A stretch of 64,000 nucleotides of DNA from VAXT01 sp963698015 (GTDB taxonomy: Bacteria > Actinomycetota > Thermoleophilia > Gaiellales > Gaiellaceae). The notes beneath the pieces are model-generated. The model was not told where the DNA came from. It made no database searches and worked only from the letters and a program-made list of their open reading frames with translations. The first letter of the stretch is position 1. Each line of letters begins with the position of its first letter. The DNA lies in NCBI GenBank assembly GCA_963698015.1, contig OY969109.1, forward strand, positions 1,116,001-1,180,000, written 5' to 3'. Position numbers and translations under genes: made by a program. This document shows positions 32,668-40,016 of this stretch, in pieces.

Positions 32668-34941
32668 TCATTCGGAATCTTCGGAATCAGGATCCGGGAT
32701 CCTGGGCTGGCCGTCGATCGCTCCGAGGCCGGACTGCTCGACGATCTCAACGGCTTCGGACCTGCTCTTGACACCGAGCTTGTGGTAGATCGAGGCGACT
32801 TGAGTCTTGACGGTTGGGCGTGAGAGGTACAGACGATCGGCGATCTCCTGGAGCGAGAGATGCGTCGGCAGGAAACCGATGAGCCGGAGTTCGGCCGGTG
32901 TGAGCTCGTAGTCCTTCCCTCGCCTGATCCGCTCTTCGAGGCGCTGCAGCCGGGCGGGAAGCGTTCCGGCGTCGGGGTAGCCCTGGAGTGCGTCGCTCGC
33001 AACCTGCGCAAACTCGAGGGCGCCGGAGAGGTCGCCGAGGTTCAGGCTGATATCGGCGCAGCGCAGCGCGAGATCGGCTTCGAGCCAGGGGACCCCATGG
33101 AGCAATGGGCGGAGCCGCCGGACGTTCTCGAGCTGGCGCGCGGCCTCCGTGTGGTCACCCCGCTGCTCTTGCGCCAGCGCTCCTGCCGCGTAGGCGATGG
33201 CGCTCTGGGCTGCCTCTTCGAGTCGCGCTTCTTCGACCAGTTGTTTCGCTTCGACCGCCCATCTCTGCGCGTTTCGCCGATCGCCGATCTCTGTGGCCGC
33301 GAAGGCCATATAGCTGAGACAGTAGAGCCGCACGTGCGCAAGCTCTGGCCGGTGGCTCGACAGAGCGAGTGCCTCACCGAACACGTCGATCGCTTCTTGC
33401 GGTCGACCTAGGAGAACGTTCGCCGTCCCTAGAGAGCGACAGGCGCTGAGGAGCCGGCGGGTGCCATCGGTCTTCTCCGCGGCGTAGACGAACTCGGCGT
33501 CGCGCAGCATCCCGTGGATTCCGTCGGGAGCGACGGCACTTCGGACATTCGCGACTGCCGAACGAAGGGAGGACGCCCCGTCGGCGGATGCCAGATCGAG
33601 CGGCATCCGCTCGGCCGCAGCGACGAACCGCCTGGCTCGGACCGGATCGCCGAGCAGCACGGACACCCAGGCTGCCGCGATCGACAGCTGAGCGTCCGAT
33701 TCGATCTCCTCATCGGTGCAGCGGTCGAGCCAGAGCCTCAACGTCTCGATGCGCCCGCGACCTGCGAGCTCGTCCCAGTGCCCGTGCGCGATCCTGCCTG
33801 CGTGCGCGAGATCGCCGCTCTCGCGCGCGTAGGCGAACGCTTCGTCAGGGCTTCCGTGCAGCTCGCACCAATCAGCTGCCCGCTTCAGGTACACGGGGAG
33901 CAACTCCGGATGGCGACGGTTGAGCTCCGCTCGGAGGAAATCACTGAACAGGTGGTGGTAGCGGTACCACCCCCCGCGATCGTCGAGCTGGACGACGAAC
34001 GCATTCGAGCGCGCGAGGGCCTCGAGCGAATCGGTCGCGTCATCCGTGCCGAGCACCGCATCGCACAACGGTGGCGTCATCCGGTCGAGGATCGACGTAC
34101 CGAGCAGGAACGTCGTGAGATCGTCCGGCTGGCGCTCCATCACCTCTTCCAGGAGGTAGTCGGCGATCTGCTGCTGATTGCCGGTCAGACCGGCAGCCCT
34201 CACGGCGGCATCGTCCCGGTCTCGCAACGAGATCGCTGCCAGTGCGACCGCGGCAGCCCACCCCTCCGTCCGCTCGCGCAGGGCCTCGGCCGCCTCCTCA
34301 GACAGCTCCAGACCACCGCGGGCGGCAACGGCTCGCGTCTCGTCCGTGTCCAGAGCGAGGACCGCGGCCCCGACCTCGACCAGATCGCCACTTGCACGGA
34401 GGCGGCCGAATCGCATTCCCGGATCGCCACGCCCGACCAACACCAACTGAGAGCCGGATGGCACCTGTTCGGCGAGGAACCCGAGAATCGAGCGGCTCCT
34501 CTTGGCTGTGACGAGGTGAACGTCGTCCAGCACCAGCACGAACGGGTCACGCTCGTCGAGGTCGGCAGCCAGGACAGGAAGGGCGACTTCGACGTTCCGC
34601 GGCGTCATTCGTGACAACTCCTCGAGAAGGTCGCCTCGGACCGGGCCAGTGCGCTCGAGCGCCGCGGCAATGCGGGCGAGCAGCGCCACCGGGTCGTTGT
34701 CGCCGTATGCGAGCTGCACCCAGCCGCTCGCCCTCGGATCCAGCTCGCTCCACTGCGCGACAAGAGTCGATTTCCCGTAACCGGCCGGAGCAGAAACCAG
34801 CACCACCCGGCTCCGCTGCACGACCTCCTGCAACGGAGCGAGGCGGGCCCGCGGTACCGCATCGGCCCGCACCGGCGGAACCAGTCCCGCCGACCCTTTC
34901 AGCAGGCGTCGACGCGCGAGAGGAGGGGAAGAACTAGCCAT
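32668..34941 (-). CDS. LuxR-family regulator of the MalT/LAL type
   Basis: A 757-residue large ATP-binding regulator. Walker A is APAGYGKST near residues 51-59, Walker B is FVLVLDDVHLV near 134-144, and the sensor region VLVGRGDP follows. The middle is TPR-like helices (GWYRYHHLFSDFLRAELNRR marks the STAND/MalT family). The C-terminus has a LuxR HTH (ELTPAELRLIGFLPTHLSLQ, then IADRLYLSRPTVKTQVASIY). Such proteins activate transcription when ATP and an inducer bind; the inducer is unknown. It diverges from the small HTH gene at 35192. Confidence 0.88.
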   Translation of the reverse strand: MASSSPPLARRRLLKGSAGLVPPVRADAVPRARLAPLQEVVQRSRVVLVSAPAGYGKSTLVAQWSELDPRASGWVQLAYGDNDPVALLARIAAALERTGPVRGDLLEELSRMTPRNVEVALPVLAADLDERDPFVLVLDDVHLVTAKRSRSILGFLAEQVPSGSQLVLVGRGDPGMRFGRLRASGDLVEVGAAVLALDTDETRAVAARGGLELSEEAAEALRERTEGWAAAVALAAISLRDRDDAAVRAAGLTGNQQQIADYLLEEVMERQPDDLTTFLLGTSILDRMTPPLCDAVLGTDDATDSLEALARSNAFVVQLDDRGGWYRYHHLFSDFLRAELNRRHPELLPVYLKRAADWCELHGSPDEAFAYARESGDLAHAGRIAHGHWDELAGRGRIETLRLWLDRCTDEEIESDAQLSIAAAWVSVLLGDPVRARRFVAAAERMPLDLASADGASSLRSAVANVRSAVAPDGIHGMLRDAEFVYAAEKTDGTRRLLSACRSLGTANVLLGRPQEAIDVFGEALALSSHRPELAHVRLYCLSYMAFAATEIGDRRNAQRWAVEAKQLVEEARLEEAAQSAIAYAAGALAQEQRGDHTEAARQLENVRRLRPLLHGVPWLEADLALRCADISLNLGDLSGALEFAQVASDALQGYPDAGTLPARLQRLEERIRRGKDYELTPAELRLIGFLPTHLSLQEIADRLYLSRPTVKTQVASIYHKLGVKSRSEAVEIVEQSGLGAIDGQPRIPDPDSEDSE

Positions 34942-35191
34942 AGCTCCGGCCTACCGCCCTGCGGCGCCGTCCTGAGACACGCGCGCCGCTGCCGGCACAC
35001 ACCGCGGCCCGAGCGCAGGGAAAAGCTTGCGGAGGCTGTGGATTTCTAGATGCGAGTCAGCGATCACGGCCACGATCAGCCGCCTTTCACCAGCGAGCGC
35101 CCCGGCGTCCGCACTCGAGACGGTCTTCAGACGAGAATATCAACCTCTTTGGCCGATGAAGACCAGTCGGAGCAGGCGTAGCGTTCGGCGT

Positions 35192-35479
35192 ATGGTCAGC
35201 CAACCGAGAGCGTCCCACAAGAAAGCATCTCGCACGGCGGTTCATCTGACGCCGACCGAGACGGCCATCCTCACGCTCCTCCCGACCCATCGGACGCTCG
35301 CGGCGATCGGAGACCGGCTAGGCATCGGTCGTCCGACAGTGAAGACCCACGTCCAAAACATCTACAGGAAGCTCGGGGCTACGAACCGAGCCGAGGCCGT
35401 CGAGTCCGCTGAGAGTGCTGGCCTTCTTCCCACCGGAAATGACCGGGCCGCGGCGTCCGCTGCGCCCCGAACCTCCTGA
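35192..35479 (+). CDS. stand-alone LuxR-type HTH protein, 95 aa
   Basis: It consists almost only of a GerE/LuxR DNA-binding domain (HLTPTETAILTLLPTHRTLA, then IGDRLGIGRPTVKTHVQNIY and KLGATNRAEAVE). Its HTH is similar to the C-terminus of the divergent MalT-like regulator, so it may be a truncated duplicate or a small antagonist. ATG 35192 begins the family-like part; the longer upstream frame is not convincing. The 35492 gene follows after 12 bases with its own AAGGAG, suggesting an operon. Confidence 0.65.
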   Translation: MVSQPRASHKKASRTAVHLTPTETAILTLLPTHRTLAAIGDRLGIGRPTVKTHVQNIYRKLGATNRAEAVESAESAGLLPTGNDRAAASAAPRTS

Positions 35480-35491
35480 AAGGAGAATCCC

Positions 35492-35803
35492 ATGGCAGAC
35501 ACACCAGTGCTCGATCTGCTAGCGAGCATGACCGCCGATTCGATCGAGGCGTCGAGCCTCGATCCGGATACCTTGATGCTCGTCCGCATCGCCGCACTCG
35601 TGGCGGTTGACGCGGCGCCGATCTCGTACATCGCCAACCTCGAGGTTCTCGGCGACCTCGAGATCGACCCGGATCAGGTTCGCGGCGTGCTCGCCGCAAT
35701 CGCTCCGATCGTCGGAACGGCACGCATCGTCTCGGCGCTCAGCAAGATCGCTACAGGGCTCGAGATCGAGCTCGAGGCCGCAGAGGTCGCGGCGGAAGCC
35801 TAG
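35492..35803 (+). CDS. small alpha-helical protein, carboxymuconolactone decarboxylase-like fold without active-site cysteines
   Basis: A 103-residue protein of mostly helical character (LDLLASMTADSIEASSLDPD, MLVRIAALVAVDAAP, VRGVLAAIAPIVGTARIVSA). The pattern resembles short proteins annotated as carboxymuconolactone decarboxylase family in actinobacteria, but the CxxC of peroxidatic members is absent, so enzymatic function is doubtful. AAGGAG lies six bases before ATG 35492. It is followed by the decayed DUF1269-like gene. Confidence 0.6.
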   Translation: MADTPVLDLLASMTADSIEASSLDPDTLMLVRIAALVAVDAAPISYIANLEVLGDLEIDPDQVRGVLAAIAPIVGTARIVSALSKIATGLEIELEAAEVAAEA

Positions 35804-35893
35804 TAGGAAGCACGAGCCAGAGGAAGCATGAGGGGCGGGTTTGTGCCTTCCGTCCGCCAACAACGAGACTCGAACGGAGACGAAGGAGGAGTC

Positions 35894-36423
35894 ATGGACA
35901 GTGACAATCTGATGCTGGTGGCCGGTACGTACGGCGAAGCCGGGGCGGCAGCCGACGACTTCAAGGCGCTGAAGGCCGGAGAGGACGCCGGCGAGTACCA
36001 GGTCGTCGGGGCCGTCGTGCTGAACCGCGACGCCAACGGCAAGGTCGATGTGCAGGAGCACGGCGACGCGCACGTCGGCGAGCGGCGCCGTTCTCGGCGG
36101 GGGTGCCGGCTCGTGCTCGGGCTGTTCGCGCCGCCGTTGCTGGCGGCGACCGCGGTCGGAGCCGGGATCGGCGCCGTCATCGGCGAAGTTCAACAAGACA
36201 GCACGAGGAGAAGCAGCTGGGCGTCGAGGTCGAGGAGTACCTGCCGCCGGGATCCTCAGCGGTCGTGGCGGTCGTCGACGATGTCTATGCCGACAAGGTC
36301 GAGAACGCTCTCGTCAAGTCGGACAAGCGGATCAACCAGGCGATCGACAAGGGCGACTACGACGAGCTGCAGAAGGCGATCGCGAAGTCCCAGGACGAGG
36401 TGTCGGGCGCAGTCACCTCGTAG
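35894..36423 (+). pseudogene. DUF1269-like membrane protein gene with several frameshifts
   Basis: The start (MDSDNLMLVAGTYGEAGAAA, then FKALKAGEDAGEYQVVGAVV) and the end (QLGVEVEEYLPPGSSAVVAV, KVENALVKSDKRINQAID) match one protein family with a central Gly/Ala membrane hairpin. They lie in different frames. Around 36080-36115 the expected SGAVLGGGAG is one frame off and then returns to LVLGLFAPPLLAATAVGAGI; a further shift lies near 36190-36215. At least three indels are needed. The ribosome site (GAAGGAGGAG before ATG 35894) is intact. Confidence 0.65.
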
Positions 36424-36443
36424 ATCCACCGAAAGGACACGAC

Positions 36444-37013
36444 ATGAACCCCACTCGCACACACAGCCTGATCGCTCTTGCAGCGTCGTTGGCGTTCCTC
36501 GCGGCAGGCTGTGGTTCGAGCGGGGGCAGCGGCTCGGCAACGACGACGACGTCCACGAGTGCCTCTGCCACTGATACCTGGGCAAGCGGCGTCTGCTCGT
36601 CAATCACGACCTGGCAGGCCGCGATCAAGTCGGCCGCCGGCTCGGTGAAGAGCGATCCGACCAAGAACGGGCTGCAGACCGCGGCCGGCGATGCGAAGGC
36701 GGCAACCGAGACGCTCACTTCCGACCTGAAGGGGCAGGGCAAGCCCGACACCCAGAGCGGGCAGCAGGCGAAGGACTCGCTCGACCAGCTCTCCACGACC
36801 TTGCAGCAGAACATGACCACGATCGAGAACACGGTCGAAGGGATCTCTGGCGTGAAAGGCGCGCTCACGGCCGTCCCCACCGTGACGGCCACACTCGCGA
36901 CGATGGAGACACAGGTCAAGACGACGTTCGAGGGGCTCGACGCCAAGGGCGAGCTGAAGAACGCGTTCGCCAGCTCGAGCGCCTGCAACTCTCTGAGGAG
37001 CAACGGCTCCTGA
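36444..37013 (+). CDS. hypothetical lipoprotein, 189 aa
   Basis: A lipoprotein signal peptide (SLIALAASLAFLAAGC) is followed by a Gly/Ser/Thr linker and a helical domain rich in Thr, Gln and Ala (TWQAAIKSAAGSVKSDP, LDQLSTTLQQNMTTIENTVE). Two other cysteines (about 52 and 181) may form a disulfide. I do not recognise the family. AAAGGA lies seven bases before ATG 36444. A strong hairpin at 37019-37057 ends the unit. Confidence 0.72.
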   Translation: MNPTRTHSLIALAASLAFLAAGCGSSGGSGSATTTTSTSASATDTWASGVCSSITTWQAAIKSAAGSVKSDPTKNGLQTAAGDAKAATETLTSDLKGQGKPDTQSGQQAKDSLDQLSTTLQQNMTTIENTVEGISGVKGALTAVPTVTATLATMETQVKTTFEGLDAKGELKNAFASSSACNSLRSNGS

Positions 37014-37018
37014 TCGTC

Positions 37019-37057
37019 CCGGGCTCGCGGCGATCGCTCGGTCGCGCGCGAGCCCGG
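37019..37057 (+). terminator. GC-rich hairpin terminator after the lipoprotein gene
   Basis: CCGGGCTCGCG (37019-37029) pairs perfectly with CGCGAGCCCGG (37047-37057), an 11-bp stem starting six bases after the stop codon, without T-tail. The following bases to 37257 show no gene that I can support. Confidence 0.6.
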
Positions 37058-37257
37058 CGGCCGCGGGCCTGGGCGTCACACGCCTAGGTCGCCTGCTGCG
37101 CGAGCGTTCTCGGATGGCGACAGGCCGAGAAGGACCGGAAAGAGCAGCCGGCCACAAGCGGCGCGCCTGTCGTACAGGCGACGGTCCCGGGAACGGCTAC
37201 ACGAGACGCGAGCCAGATCATCACGACGGCTGACGAGCGGAGGTCGACGCTCGACCG

Positions 37258-37881
37258 CTACGTCGTTGAAAGTGGTTGCGTCATGTCGCCGCGTGCGCGC
37301 AGCACAGCCACGATGGCGATGACGAGATAGCCGAACGCGGCGATCCTGGGTGCCAGTAGCGCCAGCACGATAACGCCGAGGTAGAAGCCGATACTCGGGG
37401 TTGTTGCCAGTGCGATCGCATTGAACTCCTCGGCGCTCACTTCTGGTCGAAGGAGATGCCGGTCACGCGCAACAGAGCCCCACAGTGCGCTGATTAGGCA
37501 CGAGATGACGAGCAGTGATCCGCCGTAGAAGATGACTGCTGCCCGTTCGGCGTCGGGGCTATGGATCGCTTCGGCTAGCAGCTTGGTCGGGAACGGCAGG
37601 AACGAGACGGCCATGAGCAGCAGCAGGTTGATCAGCATCAGCGACGTGTTCGCGTACTGCAGCCGCCGGAAGATGCCGTGGTGGGCGAGCCAGATCCCTC
37701 CGATCGTGATGAAGCTCGTTGCGTAGGCCAGATAGGAGGGCCACTGCTCGGCGATGCCTCGCCACAGGTTGTCGAACGCCGTCTCGGGCACACTGATTTC
37801 GAGGATGAGCAGCGTGATCGCGATCGCGAACACGCCGTCACTGAACGCTTCTGTTCGCCCGGTGCCCCAGTAGTTGTCCAG
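37258..37881 (-). CDS. TMEM175/DUF1211-type potassium channel-like protein, 5' end unclear
   Basis: The frame encodes a bacterial TMEM175-like membrane protein with about six helices. The family filter region (RTEAFSDGVFAIAITLLILE, 20 residues) is present and continues through YLAYATSFITIGGIWLAHHG to a C-terminal helix pair. The only standard start, GTG 37833, would cut off RTEAFSDG, the most conserved part. Upstream there is no ATG, GTG or TTG in this frame before a TAG at about 37960. A CTG at 37879-37881 is the only near-start. So the 5' end is either lost or uses CTG. It is the last gene before the tRNA. Confidence 0.6.
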   Translation of the reverse strand: MDNYWGTGRTEAFSDGVFAIAITLLILEISVPETAFDNLWRGIAEQWPSYLAYATSFITIGGIWLAHHGIFRRLQYANTSLMLINLLLLMAVSFLPFPTKLLAEAIHSPDAERAAVIFYGGSLLVISCLISALWGSVARDRHLLRPEVSAEEFNAIALATTPSIGFYLGVIVLALLAPRIAAFGYLVIAIVAVLRARGDMTQPLSTT

Positions 37882-38085
37882 GCGGACGTGGTTCGCGGCC
37901 TGAAGATGGGTTCCTTCCCCCTCCGCCGTCGCGACGTGCCTGCGGCACCGTACTCGCTGACAATTCGCGGACTACTCGCGCCAGGAGAGTTCACTGATCC
38001 GGACCACTTAAGGCGCGAGGCGAGCATCGGGCGCGCCCAGGACGGCGTCGCTACAGTCCGACCACTCCGGCCGAGCGGCGGTCGG

Positions 38086-38113
38086 GAGTTTAGGAAACAT
38101 GAGTTTAGGAAAT
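38086..38113 (+). repeat. tandem GAGTTTAGGAAA repeat beside the tRNA
   Basis: GAGTTTAGGAAA occurs at 38086 and again at 38101, 15 bp apart. TTTAGGAAA is also the sequence of the tRNA anticodon loop region at 38209-38217, which is the inner edge of the att-like repeats. They may be scars of recombination. Confidence 0.4.
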
Positions 38114-38167
38114 CCCGGCCGACTCGAGCCGGGTCGCGAAAGGAGCGAAAACGTGATGGATAGAGGG

Positions 38168-38225
38168 TTTGAGAGTGCCCCCGGCATGAATCGAACATGC
38201 GCACGCGGTTTAGGAAACCGCTGCT
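38168..38225 (+). repeat. tRNA-Arg 3'-end direct repeat, copy C (within the intact tRNA)
   Basis: This is the reference copy for repeats A (49 bp identical, 38168-38216) and B (53 bp identical, 38173-38225). It covers the tRNA 3' flank, acceptor 3' strand, T-arm, variable loop and anticodon loop. It is the typical target of tyrosine-recombinase elements. Confidence 0.85.
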
Positions 38226-38247
38226 CTATCCACTGAGCTACGGGGGC
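38176..38247 (-). tRNA. tRNA-Arg (anticodon CCT)
   Basis: A complete 72-nt cloverleaf on the minus strand. Acceptor GCCCCCG/CGGGGGC with discriminator A, D-arm GCTC/GAGC, anticodon arm GCGGT-TTCCTAA-ACCGC with CCT at positions 34-36, a four-base variable loop and T-arm GCATG-TTCGATT-CATGC. CCA is not encoded. It reads AGG codons. The 5' half overlaps the 3' end of uvsE on the same strand, and its 3' half is the target duplicated as copies A and B. Confidence 0.95.
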
Positions 38248-39160
38248 GCGAGCGCAAGATAGCCGAGGCCATGCGCTCTCTTGCCCGGAGCACGGACTGC
38301 TCCTTGTCCTTCACCTCGAGCATGCAATCGAGCGGGAGATCGCCCACCTCGTCCACGAGCTCGGCGAATGCAGCGAGGTCGATCGTCTCCGCGTGCGCGC
38401 CCGGTCGCTTGCCGGGCGCCTGGGTCGAGAAGTGAATCTTCTGGCGGCCGTCGACCGCCTTCCAGGTCTCGGCTGTCCGGAGCACGAGCTCCCGGGTCGA
38501 GAGACCGTGGAGGGACGGCGCGAGCCGATGGTGGAAGACGTCGAGCACGACCGGAACCTCGATCCGCTCCGCGAGGGGCAGGACCTGATCGAGAGCAGTC
38601 CGCTCGTCGTTCTCGACGACGAGTCGCGAGCGCGCGCCGTCGCTCAGCCGGGCGAAGCCCGTTTCGAACCGCTCGACCGATCCGACGTGGACGACGATCT
38701 TGTGCGAGGCGTCCGTGCCGAACGAGTCCAGGAGCCGGTTCTGGTACTCGAGCTCCGCGACCGCGGCCTCCACGACCTCCGGCCTCTCCGACGAGAGCAC
38801 CGTGTACTGGCCGGGATGGGTCGAGAGGCGCGCGCCCGACCGGCGAACGAGGCCGGCGATCTGTTCGAAGCGCGCGTCGTGCTCCTCCCACCACGCGAGC
38901 CCGTTCACCGGATGAGAGCCGAACGGGATGAGGTTCGAGGTGACGCGGAAGACCTCGACGCCGTGCTGCTCGTTCCAGCGCAGAATCGCCTCCAGCGCGT
39001 CGAGGTTCGCGGCGATCAATTCGCGTAAACGCCCACGCGTCGCGTTCGCCAGGCGCACGGTTCGCGCAGACGACGGCAGCCCGGTGTTGACGCACGCGTA
39101 CCCAAGCCGAAGGCCCCCGTCGGGGACGGGGGCCTTCGTGGAGCGAGCCGAGCCGGGCAC
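38210..39160 (-). CDS. uvsE: UV-damage endonuclease UvsE/UVDE
   Basis: A TIM-barrel endonuclease that nicks DNA 5' to UV photoproducts and starts alternative excision repair. The 316-residue protein shows GLRLGYACVN near the start, FRVTSNLIPFGSHPVNG, the metal-site segments STHPGQY, VVHVGS, VVENDE, VVLDVFHH and KIHFSTQ, and a C-terminal LEVKDKEQSVL. The last 12 codons (after AILRS) and the TAA stop lie inside tRNA-Arg; the stop is in the anticodon loop. The only upstream start is GTG 39160, two bases from the FAS1 stop, and a strong hairpin lies within its first codons. Confidence 0.9.
   Translation of the reverse strand: MPGSARSTKAPVPDGGLRLGYACVNTGLPSSARTVRLANATRGRLRELIAANLDALEAILRWNEQHGVEVFRVTSNLIPFGSHPVNGLAWWEEHDARFEQIAGLVRRSGARLSTHPGQYTVLSSERPEVVEAAVAELEYQNRLLDSFGTDASHKIVVHVGSVERFETGFARLSDGARSRLVVENDERTALDQVLPLAERIEVPVVLDVFHHRLAPSLHGLSTRELVLRTAETWKAVDGRQKIHFSTQAPGKRPGAHAETIDLAAFAELVDEVGDLPLDCMLEVKDKEQSVLRARERMASAILRSRPRSSVDRAAVS
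39109..39137 (-). terminator. strong hairpin after FAS1 gene, inside the 5' end of uvsE
   Basis: GAAGGCCCCCGT (39109-39120) and ACGGGGGCCTTC (39126-39137) form a perfect 12-bp stem with a five-base loop. It is 26 bases past the FAS1 stop, where a terminator is expected, but it also encodes about residues 8-17 of UvsE if GTG 39160 is the start. It could attenuate uvsE transcription. Confidence 0.55.
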
Positions 39161-39162
39161 GG

Positions 39163-39657
39163 CTAGTGCGCGGGCGGAATCAGCACACGGTTCACCACGT
39201 GGATGACCCCGTTCGACGCGTTGATGTCGGCCTTCGTCACCTTCGCGTCGTTCACGAACACCCTGCCGCCGGCGGTGTGGATCCGAACGGACTTCCCGTT
39301 CAGCGTCTTGGCCGACTTCAGCATGACCACCTTCGAGCTCGGTACCCGGCCAGCCACGACGTGGTAGAGAAGCACGGCGCGGACTTTCGCCCGGTTCCTC
39401 GCGAGCGAGTTCAGGGTCGACTTCGGGACCTTCCTGAACGCAGCATCGGTTGGAGCGAAGACGGTGTACGGACCCGAGTTCGAGAGCGTTCTGGCGAGAC
39501 CGGCTTTGACTGCGAGCTTCGTCAGCGTCTTGAACGTTCCGGCCGCCTGAGCCGTCTGAACGATGTTCTTCTCGTCACGTTGCCGCGCCGTGGCCGGAGT
39601 GCCCGCAACGGACAAGGCGAGGGCGGCGACGATGCCGATGGGAATGAGCTTCTTCAC
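39163..39657 (-). CDS. secreted fasciclin (FAS1) domain protein
   Basis: A 164-residue exported adhesion-type protein. It has a signal peptide (KKLIPIGIVAALALSVAGTPATA region) and one FAS1 domain with both conserved boxes: H1-like YTVFAPTDAAFRKVP and H2-like NGVIHVVNRVLIPP. FAS1 proteins mediate cell-surface or matrix contacts and are often light- or stress-linked in bacteria. GTG 39657 has AAAGGA eight bases upstream. It lies 26 bp after the DUF378 gene and two bases before the uvsE start, so it probably belongs to the transcript from the promoter at 39957-39985. Confidence 0.88.
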   Translation of the reverse strand: MKKLIPIGIVAALALSVAGTPATARQRDEKNIVQTAQAAGTFKTLTKLAVKAGLARTLSNSGPYTVFAPTDAAFRKVPKSTLNSLARNRAKVRAVLLYHVVAGRVPSSKVVMLKSAKTLNGKSVRIHTAGGRVFVNDAKVTKADINASNGVIHVVNRVLIPPAH

Positions 39658-39683
39658 GTGTTTGGTCCTTTCTCTTCTCAGTG

Positions 39684-39920
39684 TCAGCGAGCGGCGACTG
39701 GCGCCGGGCTAGTGCCACGGACACGGCTGACCAGCGAGACGATGCCGTAGACCGCCGCCAGGCCGACCAGGCCGTAGACGATGCGGCTGGCAGCGTTCGT
39801 CTGTCCGAAGTCGAGTCCGAAGATCCATGCGACGAGGTCGAACTTCGCGACCGCGACGAGACCCCAGTTGAGGCCGCCGACGATCAAGAGCGTTGCGGCG
39901 AGCAGATCGAGCTTTCTCAT
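39684..39920 (-). CDS. DUF378 (YuzA-like) small membrane protein
   Basis: A 78-residue protein with two membrane helices. It carries the family signature LLIVGGLNWGLVAV near the start and SRIVYGLVGLAAVYGIVSL in the second helix. The function of DUF378 is unknown. ATG 39920 is preceded by CAGGAGG, which lies inside the first 11-bp repeat array, so a protein bound there could also hinder translation. It is the first gene of the divergent unit opposite carH. Confidence 0.85.
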   Translation of the reverse strand: MRKLDLLAATLLIVGGLNWGLVAVAKFDLVAWIFGLDFGQTNAASRIVYGLVGLAAVYGIVSLVSRVRGTSPAPVAAR

Positions 39921-39922
39921 TG

Positions 39923-39955
39923 CTGTATACCTCCTGTATAGAAACTGTCCTGGTG
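39923..39955. promoter_or_regulatory. CarH operator array 1: three 11-bp direct repeats
   Basis: CTGT recurs at 39923, 39934 and 39945, exactly 11 bp apart (CTGTATACCTC, CTGTATAGAAA, CTGTCCTGGTG). The array covers the 5' untranslated region and ribosome site of the DUF378 gene. Confidence 0.65.
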
Positions 39956-39956
39956 G

Positions 39957-39985
39957 AAGATAGACGGCGATCCGCGCTTTGTCAA
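39957..39985 (-). promoter_or_regulatory. strong sigma-70 promoter for DUF378-FAS1(-uvsE)
   Basis: On the minus strand TTGACA (39980-39985) and TATCTT (39957-39962) are separated by exactly 17 bp. The -35 hexamer overlaps the -35 of the divergent carH promoter and the first repeat of array 2. Confidence 0.75.
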
Positions 39986-40007
39986 GAAGTTGTCCAAGTG
40001 TTGTATA
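39979..40007 (+). promoter_or_regulatory. promoter of carH, probably leaderless
   Basis: TTGTCA (39979-39984), 17 bp spacer, TGTATA (40002-40007). The GTG start at 40017 is ten bases after the -10 box, so the mRNA should start at or within a few bases of the start codon. Both hexamers coincide with repeats of array 2, implying autoregulation. Confidence 0.7.
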
Positions 40008-40011
40008 GTCA
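39979..40011. promoter_or_regulatory. CarH operator array 2: three 11-bp direct repeats
   Basis: TTGT recurs at 39979, 39990 and 40001, exactly 11 bp apart (TTGTCAAGAAG, TTGTCCAAGTG, TTGTATAGTCA). The array covers both the -35 and -10 boxes of carH and the -35 box of the opposite promoter. Tandem 11-bp repeats are the known DNA layout for CarH tetramers. Confidence 0.7.
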
Positions 40012-40016
40012 GCGTC

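Noticed and set aside
26464..38167. An integrase, transposase or insertion sequence inside the island.
   Set aside because: I looked for tyrosine or serine recombinase motifs and for inverted-repeat-bounded ORFs in all genes of the region and found none.
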